A DNA stretch of 29,256 nucleotides, from NCBI GenBank assembly GCA_003427395.1, contig BFEA01000410.1, positions 376,489 through 405,744 of the forward strand, written 5' to 3'. This DNA comes from Chara braunii (taxonomy: Eukaryota > Streptophyta > Charophyceae > Charales > Characeae). Under the pieces are notes generated by a model that was not told the DNA's origin, did no database searches, and worked only from the letters and a program-made list of their open reading frames with translations. Within the stretch, counting starts at the first letter, position 1. Each line of letters starts with the position of its first letter. The translations under genes and the position numbers were made by a program. This document shows positions 19,005 to 28,766 of this stretch, in pieces.

Positions 19005-19006
<2 letters not shown>
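18936..19006 (+). mobile_element. Conserved ~71-nt tail of the hammerhead element (copy 2, lacking the ribozyme)
   Basis: Matches the minus strand of 2783-2855 with about two substitutions and a 2-bp deletion, plus the end difference. It starts at TGTCACAG, almost exactly where the hammerhead stem III ends in copy 1, and runs into (TA)n at its 3' end. The ribozyme itself is missing, so this is a 5'-truncated copy. Confidence 0.75.

Positions 19007-19056
<50 letters not shown>
19007..19056. repeat. (TA)n microsatellite
   Basis: About 25 TA units following the tail copy. 19070-19478 beyond it holds no recognisable gene. Confidence 0.9.
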
Positions 19057-19059
<3 letters not shown>

Positions 19060-19478
19060 ACGCGTCGATAAGGGGGGCTAGCCCGAGCTTGATTGACACC
19101 CTGCTACGTCAAGCTCTAAAATGCTCGATCACGATCCAGACCCGTCATGTGTCATAGGAACATAAGATTATTATTGAGTTACTCGTTCAAATAAGATTAA
19201 ATAAAAGAAGTGAAATAAAATAAATTAAGAAGAAATAAAACAATAAACAGACACAAGGGACTGACTCATGACCCCACCCTCATCTTGCGTTCTTATTCTT
19301 AAAGGTCCTTCTCTCTTCCCATATCGGTCCTTTTGTGGTGTGCTCCAAAATGAGTCCTGCTCACGCTGGATATTCTCGGCTCGGCTCTGTGCTTTTCCCC
19401 GCTGTTACTTGCACTTACCTGATTGTCAATAAACTCGATAATCTTACTTCGGCCTCCGTGCTCTCATTCGAGGAGAGG

Positions 19479-19931
19479 GAATAGCCGATCCTCTCTCCAG
19501 CAAGAGTGGCTGATCGTCTCGTCAGAGAGAGAGAGTGGCTGATTGCGTCATCAGCGGGAGCGGCTAACTGTTTCACCAGCAGAAGGGGCTGATTGTCTCA
19601 TCAGCGAAAATGGTTAATTGTGCACCGGAGAAAACTGATAATTGACTCTTTAGAGAAAGTGGCTAATTGCTTCAACAGCGAAAGCGACTGGCTTTCTCTC
19701 CAACGAAAATGACAGGCTGTCCCACCAGCGGAAGTGGATAGTTGTCTCATCAGCGAAGGTGGCTCGCCGTCTCACCAGCAATAGCGGATGATTGACTCTC
19801 CAGAGAAAGTAGCTAATTGGCTCAACAACGGAAGTGGCTGGCTTTCTCACCAGCGAAAATGACAGGTTGTCCCCCAACGAAAGTAGATAGTTGTCTCATC
19901 AGCCAAAGAGGTTGTTTGCACCAACAACGGG
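19479..19931. repeat. 25-bp minisatellite with ~150-bp higher-order repeat
   Basis: About 17-18 units of AGTGGCTGATTGTCTCATCA plus GCGAA. From about 19629 the variants repeat in sets of six: the order of distinct units at 19629-19779 is seen again at 19780-19931. A minus-strand ORF across it shows the corresponding 50-residue period, but this follows from the repeat length and is not evidence of a gene. Confidence 0.85.
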
Positions 19932-20161
19932 ATGAGCAAAAGTAGCGCATGAGTCGTTCCGTGCACGCCACGTCCACGGTCTCCCCCGAGATCCAAGGTT
20001 CAACGTTCTCTGTGCACATTGTTTCGACTCTCCTCCTTCTCATCCACCGACCGGGTTACATCAGCCCAGGTCGAAAAGCATGCGCGAGCGGGGTACACCA
20101 GGCACGCAGCTCCATTTGCCGCCCATCCATCCCCCGTCTCCTTCTCTGCTGAAATTTCTTC

Positions 20162-20176
20162 NCCCCCCCCCCCCCN
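20162..20176. other. Poly(C) run bounded by ambiguous bases
   Basis: N at 20162 and 20176 with a C homopolymer between, a sequencing or polishing uncertainty. Confidence 0.9.
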
Positions 20177-20358
20177 TGATCATCCCATACCTCGTTCTGA
20201 ACCGAGCTGAGTTGTGGGCGGCGTACGCCAAGCACGCCAGCCTACCCTCCCTAGTCCGAATGTCCCGTGATCATCCCATAACACGTTCTGAACCGAGCTG
20301 AGTTGTGGGCGACGTACACCAGGCACGCCAGCCTACCCTCCCTAGTCCGAATGTTCCC
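20177..20358 (+). repeat. 91-bp tandem duplication
   Basis: Copies 20177-20267 and 20268-20358 both start TGATCATCCCATA and end CCCTAGTCCGAATGT. They share GTTCTGAACCGAGCTGAG and GCACGCCAGCCTACCC. Confidence 0.85.
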
Positions 20359-20399
20359 CATCTGCTTCACTGTCGTCCCTCTATATTCCCAGCGTTGCC

Positions 20400-21480
20400 T
20401 CAAAAGAAGTGCAGGCACATCTGGTACGTGCAGAACTGGTGGTGCGGCCCAGGATCAACGTTGACACTAGGGCCCCTAGGTTGCCTCCAGGGTGCGGCAT
20501 CTGCCCTGTGGGAAACCCAGGCTCTGCTGCTGGTACCTGGCCACGACTTTGGACCGGTGCTTGCCTATACTGGTGGCCCAAATATTACCGGTTTATCAGC
20601 CTGGTGGTCCCGGACTGCTGCGCTTCCGGCGCACAGTCCCGGGTATTCATCCATACTCGAATTCTGAGTGCAGTGCCCAATACGGACCCAGTGCTTGTAT
20701 CATGAGAGTGGAAATAGAATAAGTCTCATCAGGATAACTCCATCAACCGGAGTACGCCACAGCGCCCCCGGACCCCTGCTCCAATGTCGAACCGGCGCCT
20801 GTCCCAAAATTTACAGCACGCTGTTACTGTGCGCTTTACCACCGCCGAGCCAGCGACCGTACGCCTAATTTATAGGACCAGGCCATAGTATGTTATTCCA
20901 GCGCAGCGCCAGTGCCCCACTAGTGACATGTTCCACGACAATGGGTACAAATCCCAAACCGATAACCGCATGAAAACATTATCGCACCGAGCCATAGGGC
21001 CGTACCCGAAATAATCATTTCGAACCGCAGCAACCTGTACGGTAGCAATGCCAAACCAACACCGGACCTGAAATAACCGTCTTGGACTGCAGTAGTAGGC
21101 TTCTACCATGCCGATGCCGAGCCTGTAACTGAGCCAATCCGAACCAGTGACCATCTCGGTCGTCTCAACGGCGAACCGGAGTAGCCCCTACCGATGTTGT
21201 CCCAATGATGGTTCCATACCAATTCTGAACCAGTACCCGTACCAGGACAATAGTGTTGAGTGTCCCAAAGTCGAGCCGATGAAGGCACCATAACCCAAAA
21301 TTCGCCCCCGCTCTCCGAGGGTAGTAGTCAGGTGAATCGGGTAAAATCAAGCGGCAATCTGTAATCATCGGAAACCCATACGAATTGATGAACCAAGGAT
21401 AAATTGATAATTTCCAACAAAATCTATCAAAAACAATTATGTCCAAAATTAATCAAATAATAAATAATCATTTGTATTAT
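20400..21480. other. Diffuse degenerate repeats rich in CCGAACCAGTAC-like words
   Basis: No ORF over 120 codons and no domain. Words such as CCGAACCAGTGA, CTGAACCAGTACC, CAAACCGATAACC and CGAACCGCAGCAACC recur every 20-40 bp between 20880 and 21245, suggesting an old, strongly diverged minisatellite. 21440-21700 beyond it is AT-rich and empty. Confidence 0.4.
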
Positions 21481-22004
21481 CTTCTTTTATTATTTTTAAC
21501 TCTTTTACTCATTTTTAATATTGTTATTGGAATTCGTAAAAGTTGAGGATACTTTCATCAAGAATAAATACTGGAAAAAAAAATCAATTAATCAACAAAT
21601 ATTGATTCGTTTTTGTCCCTTTTATTGTTTTTAATTATTTTTTTCAACTTCAATTTTATTGTTAGAATTTAATAAAAATTGACGGTTCATTCCTTCAGCA
21701 ATTGCTTAGTGTAAAAGGGGCGCGCCGAGGCCTAATACCACATCTCCGTACCGGGGCCGGCTGCTTCGGGAACAACCTCGGAACAGACGAAAAATGGTAG
21801 GATCTAGGCGCAATAGGCGTGGCTGTTCATTGTGTTGACCCCAAGGGTTAGTTCTAACAATTGACGGGGGGGGGGGTTAAGGATACCTTTCCGACCCCTA
21901 ATTTCTTCCGACGATTCGGATGAAAGCGTCGGTCGAATCCTCCATAGCCACTCAATCCAAGGGCCAATCCCTTGTATTTCGGGTGGTCGACTGGTTTGCG
22001 GCCG

Positions 22005-22075
22005 CCCGACACCGGGATCGAACCTGACATGGTACTATTGGGCTGTCTCCTTTTGGAGCAGCCCATCGTGACGCC
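22005..22075 (-). other. tRNA-like (SINE-type) module with strong B box
   Basis: The minus strand contains GGTTCGATCCCGG (22024-22012), a full match to the Pol III B box. Upstream is a stable hairpin GGGCTG.CTCC/GGAG.CAGCCC (22064-22040) in the D-arm/A-box position. The T stem has one mismatch, so it is not a functional tRNA gene. Confidence 0.45.
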
Positions 22076-22189
22076 ATCAGGCGCGGTCGATTTCGGCCGC
22101 ACGATCATCGGGGTCATGAGGCGGAAATCCACCGCACGCAGATTAGTATGGCCCTATGCAAGAATGACACGCATAAATCATGAATCCCC

Positions 22190-22275
22190 GACGAGGGTCG
22201 AACTCAGGTCTGTGTTTCAACAGTTCCTGGGTGTACAACGAATTCGAAGTGGCCATTGGCTTATGCCAATGGAAA
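22190..22275 (-). other. tRNA-like (SINE-type) module
   Basis: The minus strand has TGGCATAAGCCA (22268-22257), a 4-bp D-like hairpin in the A-box position, and GAGTTCGACCCTC (22205-22193) as a B box about 50 nt later. T-stem pairing is partial. Confidence 0.4.
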
Positions 22276-22669
22276 AAAACAACAACAACCAATAAAGCAT
22301 TCCTTTTGTTGAGGTCATAGCCCAATACAAGGCATTACAACATTAGTGTGAGTATGAGGTGATTGAGGCAGTTGAGGCCTCACGTGAGATTTACCCTGCC
22401 TCATTGGCAAGGCACATGGAAAAAAAAAAAAAAAAAAAAAGAGCGAAACGGGGTTCAAAGTTTCGAAGGGGGAATTTTTTTTATTTTGTTTTTGGTTCGC
22501 GCCAACATTTGTTTGATGGTTGAAATGATTTTTTCTGGCTTTGAAATGTTTTCTGTGGATGCATGGATACCTAAAACACGCGCTTAATGTTTTTTAGATT
22601 TTTTTATATAGCGAGTTTTTAATTAAAAATCGTTAAAATTGGGGTAGTTTTTGGCACCCCCACTTGGTT

Positions 22670-22742
22670 GTCATGGGGTTTGAACTTGGGCCTGCCTTTT
22701 AGCAGGTGGGGTGGCTCAACAGGCTCTGCTGAGCACATCCTG
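22670..22742 (-). other. tRNA-like (SINE-type) module
   Basis: Minus strand: GCTCAGCAGAGC as a D-arm/A-box-like hairpin, CCTGC/GCAGG as an anticodon-like stem, then AAGTTCAAACCCC as a B box. The three appear in tRNA order, but the T stem is poor. Confidence 0.45.
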
Positions 22743-23020
22743 CCAATAAAGCAGGGCTGAGGGAAAACGAGGTAGTTTTCTTTTCTTTTATTTTTATTTT
22801 AATTCTTCCTTTCTACCTTTAATTTATTTTTCTTCCCTCTTTTGAGGAAAAACAAGGCTGAGCAATGAAGGAGAAGAAGAGTTGGGAAAAAAAAATGAAA
22901 AACGACTGCGAATCTCATCACGGCCTCAGACCAAATGCAGGACAAATAAGCATCTGGATCATGAGTTGATAGCAGACTGTTGGGTTTAAATAGTCTGTTG
23001 TAAATGACAGTGGTGCGGAA

Positions 23021-23225
23021 GCGCTGCCCGATTTTCGGTGGCGTTGGCAGCATTTTTGACAGCGGTGCGGAAGTGGTGCCTGTTTTTTGCGGCGGCCGTT
23101 ACATTTTTAACAGCGGCACGGAAGCACTGCCTGTTTTTTGAAGCGGCAGTAGCATTTTTTACAGCGGTGAAGAAGCGCTGCCCGTTTTTGCAGCAACAGT
23201 AACATTTTTGACAGCGGTGTGGCAA
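23021..23225 (-). repeat. Four tandem copies of a 51-bp (17-codon) repeat
   Basis: Units 23021-23072, 23073-23123, 23124-23174 and 23175-23225. Three are exactly 51 bp, so the minus-strand frame stays open (ORF 23225-22986). The peptide unit contains KN..(R/H).F(R/T).AVKN. Divergence between units is considerable, yet no stop or frameshift occurs in this frame. It may be a Lys/Ala/Asn-rich repeat protein fragment or chance. Confidence 0.7.
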
Positions 23226-23269
23226 GCGGCACCCGTTTCAGTGGGGTTATGCTGGACTGCCGCATCAAG

Positions 23270-23495
23270 ACCATCCTAAGGGAAGGTGCTGTCGGATTTG
23301 CCGCACGCTGCTGAATTTTTTTTTTTAACGTGCGTTTGGGAAGGTGTTGTCGGACTGACGGTGTGGCCGCATCAAGGTCGCCCTAAGGGGAGGTGTTGTC
23401 CGTTCGACGACACGACACGACGATGTTTTTATGAGGTTACGCTACCAAAATTTTTGTGAGGCAGAGGCACTTCGATGGGGAAGTGTTGTCAATTT
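23270..23495 (+). repeat. Diverged copies of the GC-rich leader motif (array C)
   Basis: CCTAAGGGAAGGTGCTGTCGG (about 23275), TTTGGGAAGGTGTTGTCGG (about 23336), CCTAAGGGGAGGTGTTGTC (about 23382) and CGATGGGGAAGTGTTGTC (about 23473). They share GGG.A.GTG(C/T)TG(T/C)C with array B. 23500-24040 beyond holds no recognised gene. Confidence 0.5.
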
Positions 23496-24043
23496 TTTGG
23501 CACGGCGGCGTGATACTGGTTTCGACGGCGCGGCGAGCGACAATTCCGCTTTTAATTTTTCATGTGTGCGGTGATGGTGGACTATTCTCTCATGATCCGG
23601 TGATAGTATATACACACGTGCATGATTGGGTTTGTGTGGTAGTGGTGTGTGGGCCGGCGACATGAAGAAAGTGCGGAGTGAGTGCAAACGACAGTGATTA
23701 TTGAGCACGTGACACATGCAGTTTTCAACCAGGGCCGCCTTTATTTTTTTTGCGGCGTGCTGAGCAAGCCGATTTTGAGTTTGAGACCATACGGTGCTTT
23801 GGCGGTAACGTGGGACCACTTAGGACCATATTGCGAGCAGGTGGGACTGATTTTGAGATCGAGACGAACTTGTTGGTGTGGTTATTGAGAGCAGACGTGG
23901 TGAGAGGCGGTGTAGCACTGCGAGTTGGTTTAGGACAGATCCTTGGAGGATGTGGTGCAGTGGGAGTGCGTTGAGACTGTCTGAAACATTGAGATCACGT
24001 GGAATGTCATTTGTGAGAACACCCTTGCAGCGGGCCTCCATCT

Positions 24044-24064
24044 GCCCTGGCCTACAGCCAGGGC
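24044..24064. repeat. Perfect 8-bp inverted repeat
   Basis: GCCCTGGC and GCCAGGGC around CTACA. Role unknown. Confidence 0.55.
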
Positions 24065-24367
24065 CTATTTGGCTATTTGCCAGTTTGGCTTGTGGGACTA
24101 GGCCGTGTACTGTTCCAGTCCAGTTAAGTCCTGCCCGGTACCACTGTCGGTACCAGACCAGTCCAGTCCAGTCCAGTCAGTCCGTTGAGGGTATACCCCA
24201 ACTGTTGTTTGTTTTTCAGATCATTCTTCATTCTGCACTTTTGGAGTACGTGCGTGTTGAGTCCGCGTCAGAGCTGCGCTTTCCCTTTCAGCTCCATCTC
24301 AACCTCCTCCTTCATCAACCCTTCTTCTCCATCCTGACGGACCGCCATCCGGGCGGGTCCGGCACAC

Positions 24368-24379
24368 TGGTATCAAAGA
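24368..24379 (+). other. Primer-binding site (tRNA-iMet type), diverged
   Basis: TGGTATCAAAGA, one change from the canonical TGGTATCAGAGC, one base after an LTR end in CA. Confidence 0.75.
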
Positions 24380-24486
24380 GGGAACGGTCCTCGCTCCAAA
24401 CCGCCCACTCTCCCGTAACAGGGAGAAATCGGTGTAATCCCGATAGCATGATTTTCAGGGTTTTGCAGGGCGAAAACAGCTAAACA

Positions 24487-24690
24487 ATGGCAAAAAACGG
24501 GAGCGTGCAGAGGCTGACACGTGCTGAAAAAAGGGAGTTGCCGTCACGACACGTGCGCGCAAGCGCCAAGGCCAAGGCCACCGCACGGGCGTGCCCGCCA
24601 TGCACCCACACTGCCCCGCTGCCCCGCTCCGCTCCGCTCCCGGATTATATTTTATTTAAGATCCGGGATGTTGCAGCTGCCAAGGTTTGA
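24487..24690 (+). pseudogene. Short leader ORF of the LTR module, unit 1
   Basis: 67 codons. The first about 35 residues (start M-A-K-N-G-S-V-Q-R-L-T-R) are shared with the ORF at 25261. After that both are overrun by the SINE-like sequence and diverge. It may be the start of a gag gene truncated by the SINE insertion. No domain is recognised. Confidence 0.35.
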
Positions 24691-24765
24691 ACCTGGGTAG
24701 TTGCTGCTCATGCGCGTGCATGGCCAGTGCCTTAACACACTGGCCAAAGTCACAGTGTGAGCTTA
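24661..24765 (-). mobile_element. tRNA-derived SINE-like module, copy 1
   Basis: Minus strand: A-box-like TGGCCAGTGTGTTAAGGC (24746-24729) and B box GGTTCAAACC (24693-24684), 35 nt apart. The B box lies in a 5-bp T-arm (CCAGG/CTTGG) with a 7-nt loop. The A box lacks residues needed for a real tRNA. It is derived from a Leu/Ser-like tRNA head, by inference. Confidence 0.6.
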
Positions 24766-25141
24766 TATTGTGGCTTCCTACTGTTGAAGAAGTGCCACAA
24801 CAGCTACTTACCCCGCCCCCCCCCCCCACCCCAACCCAAAAATTATTTTTTTTTGCAGTGGCATCAGGCTTGTAGCATCTTGAAGGCCAAGATCCTGTAG
24901 ATCTTGGTAGTGCTCTGCTCTTGGCCACCCAAGAGCGCGGGGTAGTCCAGTCAGTCCGCTGGGGGTATACCCCAACTGTTGTCTGTTTTTCAGATCATTC
25001 TTCATTCTGCACTTTTGGTGTACGTGCGTGTTGAGTCCGCGTCGGAGTTGTGTTGTCCTTTCCAGCTCCATCTTAACCTCCTCCTTCGTCAACCCTTCTT
25101 CTCCATCCTGACGGACCGACATCCCGGCGGGTCCGACACAC

Positions 25142-25153
25142 TGGTATCAGAGC
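25142..25153 (+). other. Primer-binding site TGGTATCAGAGC (tRNA-iMet)
   Basis: Exact match to the canonical plant LTR-retrotransposon primer-binding site, one base after an LTR end in CA. Confidence 0.9.
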
Positions 25154-25260
25154 GGGGAAAGTCCTCGCTCCAAACCGCCCACCCTCCCGTAGCAGGGAGA
25201 AATCGGTGTAATTCCGATAGTGGGATTTTCAGGGTTTTGTAGGGCGGAAACAGCGGAACA

Positions 25261-25464
25261 ATGACGAAAAACGAGAGCGTGCAGAGGCTGACTCGTGGCG
25301 AAAAAAAGGAGTTGCCATCACAATGTGTGCTCGCAAGCGCCAAGGCCAAGGCCACCGTACGCGCGTATGCGCCACGCGCCCACGCTGCTCCGCCCGGCCT
25401 CGCTCCTGGATTATATTATTCAAGATGCAGGATGTTGCAGCTGCCAGGGTTTGAACCTGGGTAG
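25261..25464 (+). pseudogene. Short leader ORF of the LTR module, unit 2
   Basis: Begins at an ATG about 107 bp after the primer-binding site. The first about 35 residues are similar to the unit 1 ORF, with conserved QRLTR, GEKKELPS and ASAKAKAT segments. It then runs into the SINE-like module. Function unknown. Confidence 0.35.
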
Positions 25465-25525
25465 TTGCTGCTCATGCGTGTGCATGGCCAGTGCCTTAAC
25501 ACAATGGCCAAAGCCACAGTGTGAG
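25430..25525 (-). mobile_element. tRNA-derived SINE-like module, copy 2
   Basis: Minus strand: A-box-like TGGCCATTGTGTTAAGGC (25510-25493), B box GGTTTGAACC complement at 25457-25448, and a perfect 5-bp T stem CCAGG/CCTGG with loop TTCAAAC. Slightly better preserved than copy 1. Confidence 0.65.
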
Positions 25526-25849
25526 CTTATATTGTGGCTTCCTGCTGTTGAACAAGTGCCACAACAACTTTTTACCCCCCCCTTCCCCCTGCGCCGAGTA
25601 GTGGGTGCTGCCGCCTGCGCACGTGGCTGTGTGCTACCTCTCTGCAATGCCACGTGGCAGCTTGCTGTGGGTCTTGAAGACCCCTCTGGTGAGGGGCCTG
25701 CACTACAGTGCCATCTGGGTGGCTGATCAAGATCTCATACCACCCCATAAATTATATTTTTTTGCAGTGGCATCAGACCAGCAACATTTTGAAGGCCAAG
25801 ATCCTGTGAATCTTGGTAGTGCTCTGCTCTTGGCCACCCAAGAGCTCGG

Positions 25850-26291
25850 TATTACCATCCTACCCACTAACCTACTCTCCCCCATTCTCTCCCCCACCCC
25901 ATCATCTAATCATTTTTTCTAACCCTACCACTACACTCTCCTCCTACCTTCCTCTTCACTCATCTTCCACAACCTTTTTCTCTCATCTCCTCCCCACTCA
26001 CCATCTTCTACTAATCTCATCTACTCCTCTCCACCTTTTCTGTATCCTTCTCTCCCATTCTACCACCCTCCTCTCCCTTTTCCCCTTCCTAACTACAACC
26101 CCATTATTGCTCTCATCTCCCCCTTTAGTCTTTTTTCTTTCTCACCTATTTCTCTCTTTTCTTTTTACTTTTTCATCCCGCCTCCCCCCAAACTTCAAAA
26201 TTTTTTTGTTTTTTTTTAAATTTTTATCTTTCTTTTTTATTTACATTTTTTATTTTTTCCAAAAAATCGAATTATCTTATTCCCCGCCTTC

Positions 26292-26333
<42 letters not shown>

Positions 26334-26340
26334 CTATTTA
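25850..26340. repeat. Pyrimidine-rich region ending in poly(T)
   Basis: Continuous C/T-rich DNA (CTCC, TCTC, TTTTC words), then about 34 T at 26299-26332. The 187-codon ORF across it is Ser/Phe/Leu/Pro low-complexity, so no gene is called. Confidence 0.65.
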
Positions 26341-26374
26341 GGAGTTAGTCATTCTTGCTTTCGGCACACATTTT

Positions 26375-26729
26375 GACCCCGTCGGGTAACGAAGTGCTGC
26401 CAATTTTTATTTTTTATTTTTTTTTGCTTAGTCATTTTCAGCGCATTTAGATCCTTTGGGGGTAGCGAAGTGTTGGCAAAATTTTCTAATCTTACTTGGT
26501 CTTTCTTCTTGACGGCACACTTCGACCCCATGGGGGTAACGGAATGCTGCCAAAATTTTTGAAAAAAAACAATACTTAGTTTCTCTTCATCACCTCATCT
26601 ACTTATTCATTTATTAATTTTTCTGAAAATTATCATTTGTGATATTGCAAAACTTAGTATGCTTCTCTTAGTCTCCCCTTCCTCTTTGCACCTTTGTGAC
26701 CCCATTGGGGTAGGAAAATGCTGCCGAAA
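26375..26729 (+). repeat. Four spaced copies of the GC-rich leader motif (array B)
   Basis: Copies at 26375, 26450, 26524 and 26698, with consensus GACCCC.TGGGGGTAACGAAG then TGCTGCCAAAA, separated by AT-rich spacers. Relative to the downstream gag the orientation matches that of array A relative to the Gypsy gag. Confidence 0.75.
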
Positions 26730-26925
26730 ATTCTAAAAAAATAAGTATTTTTTCTCTTCTCACCTTTTGTTTATTTCCTTCTTTCTTTATTTTTATTATT
26801 TATTTTCTTTTATTGTTATCTCGAAATTTCACTGTTTATTTTATTTTCTTTCCCCCTCCCCTCCATGGTTACTATCTTCTTTTCTTGATTAGGTCGCCGC
26901 TACCCTCCCCTAACCACCCGAACCC

Positions 26926-26967
26926 CGGTTAGAGTTTTCTTAGGGTTTTTCTAGGGTTTAGGGTTCT
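26926..26967 (+). repeat. Telomere-like AGGGTTT repeats
   Basis: TTAGGGTTTTTCTAGGGTTTAGGG and flanking variants (quoted in parts: TTAGGGTTTTTC, TAGGGTTTAGGG). Lies between array B and the gag-like gene, as the similar repeat at 15919 lies beyond array A. Confidence 0.6.
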
Positions 26968-27190
26968 CCCAACCCCCCTACTCCCCCGCCTCCTCTCGTC
27001 GGGCACCCTGGACCCGAACGGCTCCTCTCCGAGTTCCCTCGACCGGATTCGCGCCACCATCTCACGCGCGACCTGCTGGTGAAGGGGCGAGTCGACCCAC
27101 GACTACCCACTCCATTCTCGCGGTCCCCTCCCTCTCACCGGTGGTCCCTTGTCCCCATACCACAACCCATCTCTCCCCCCCCTTCCCACA

Positions 27191-28473
27191 ATGTCTACCT
27201 CTCTTCCTCCACCGCCCACGGACATGGCTATAACCGAGGAGATCAGCGCGACGCCGTCCACCTTTCAGGCGTCCACCCACCTGACGGTCTAAGGTCAGCT
27301 CCCTGTGGACCCCACAGACCTTCGCGTTGTTCTTGCGTCTCTCCTTGCACCTCTGCAAGCGCAACTCGATGCGCTTGCACCCCTAGAGAGGCAAGTCAAT
27401 GCGCTCGCCTTTGAAGTTCACCGCCTCAAGGGTTCTCCTCATCGCTCTCCACACCGCTCTCAAACCCATCCCCTACCGACTCGGAGTTCGACTCTCCACG
27501 ACTCTAGGGACGGAGACATGGTGGTACGTCCTCCTCCGCGGGCCAGGTCCAACACTCCCCCTCCGTAGTGGTGAGTGCTGTTGTCGCTCAGACCTTACCG
27601 TCTGCTGCGTCCCTTCCATTGGGGCCCGCCGCTCCTGCCGCTCCTGCCGCTTCGGCCACTGCCGCACGTGCTGTCGCCCAGATACCGGTATCTGGTCAGA
27701 GAGTTTCATCTACCCACCCCAGTGTTGCTTCCCAGCTTTATGCACCGGTCGCGGCACTACGACCCGAAGTTCTCCCTCCTCTCACTAGGGTACTCTCTCC
27801 GCGTCCTCCACCTCCGACCCCGCGCACCCAGCGAGTGGCTACCCTACAGGCCACCGTGGCGCAGCTCCAAGCAGAGATTCTCTTCCTGAGACAGCCTCAC
27901 CGTCCACAGGCTGCTCACCCTTTTTCTTCTTATACCGCCCCTCCCACCTCTGTCTTGCCGGCTCGTTTCCCTCGACCCGCTCCCCCCCTTCTACCCTACT
28001 TCCTCGCTACGCCGTCACAGTTGGCTGGGGCTGTTGCCTCCACGTCTGTTGGACTTTCTAGCAGGAGCCCCAACTCTCAGCCTGCTACCACTTCCGTGTC
28101 TGCACCGGCCTCGACATTTGCCGCCATAGTGCAGGCCCCTCGACCTCTCTCCCCCTGCCGTCAGCACAACAATCCCACCCTTGTGCGTCAGTCGGACATA
28201 CCCGACTTCGATGGTATTATGCGTGTGCCGCACTGGTTGCAGGCTGCCACACGTGCGTTGACACTGACTAACACTGGTCAAGAGTTGTGATGCTCCGCGC
28301 TCGCAACTAAATTGTGAGGCAGCGCGTTCTCCACATGGGATAACTATTATACCCATCGTACTCGCTCAGGTGAGGCTCCTACTCTCACGGATTTCACCGC
28401 GTTCCTCCATGACCGCTACGACATTCTCCATGATGCGACTAACGCCTTAGATCGGGTCACCCAGACGCAGTGA
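27191..28473 (+). pseudogene. Broken gag-like gene of a second retroelement
   Basis: ATG at 27191 opens 33 codons to a TAA. The same frame resumes and encodes an amphipathic Leu/Ala helix (LASLLAPLQAQLDALAPLERQ) likely to form a coiled coil, ending at a TAG near 27568. The next frame continues (27568-28290) as a Pro/Ala/Ser-rich linker, a second helix and then a capsid-like start with IPDFDG and VPHWLQAATRAL. After two stops the same frame gives WDNYYTHRTRSGEAPTLTDF then FLHDRYDIL, matching the W...F...F pattern of retrotransposon gag capsids. Total length fits a gag. It lacks protease and RT in this window. At least one frameshift and three internal stops make it a pseudogene. Confidence 0.65.
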
Positions 28474-28766
28474 CGAGGGTCCTCGACACCAACCGGTCTT
28501 AAGCGTCACATCAGAGTGTTTCAGGTATCCCATACGCTTGGGACCGTAGCGTCATCAACAGAAAAATTGTCGCAAACTTTCATCACGGTTTCAACTTGGA
28601 CACAAGTTGGGTGCAACGTATGAAGAGGGTTAAATGGTTGGCTCAATCGTTTTTACGGGGCGTTTGCATGTTCTAAACTGTTTGCGAACATGCGGGTCAC
28701 ATGTTTTCAACTGTTGAACAACATAAGTTCAACATGATTCCAACACGTCCATGTTGGAGATTTTTT
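28474..28766. other. Unassigned spacer
   Basis: After the gag remnant the sequence changes to a non-coding stretch with several AACATG/CATGTTG inverted words (28666-28755). No gene is visible. Confidence 0.4.

Larger units (their letters stand above)
24170..24940 (+). mobile_element. LTR-end/PBS/leader retroelement module, unit 1
   Basis: Order: LTR-like segment ending CCGGCACA (24366), primer-binding site (24368), short leader, ATG at 24487 with a basic peptide, the SINE-like module, then a terminal hairpin GCTCTTGG/CCAAGAGC (24917-24936). The same order repeats as unit 2, so the two form a head-to-tail dimer. Size and lack of pol resemble TRIM-like non-autonomous LTR elements. Confidence 0.7.
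24944..25849 (+). mobile_element. LTR-end/PBS/leader retroelement module, unit 2
   Basis: Repeats unit 1 in the same order from AGTCCAGTCAGTCCG to the hairpin at 25827-25846, with an extra ~170 bp at about 25577-25745. The LTR end CCGACACA (25140) and canonical primer-binding site are better kept than in unit 1. Confidence 0.75.

Noticed and set aside
19590-19910. CTCATCAG words (reverse complement of CTGATGAG) as further hammerheads
   Set aside because: They belong to the 25-bp minisatellite, and no GAAA plus stem II follows at the right spacing.
24661-24765. Functional tRNA gene
   Set aside because: The T-arm is good, but the D-arm lacks key bases, there is no proper 7-nt anticodon loop and no acceptor stem pairs, so it is SINE-like.
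25813-26376. 187-codon plus-strand ORF resembling a membrane protein
   Set aside because: The Phe/Ser/Leu runs come from C/T-rich DNA and a 34-base poly(T) tract.
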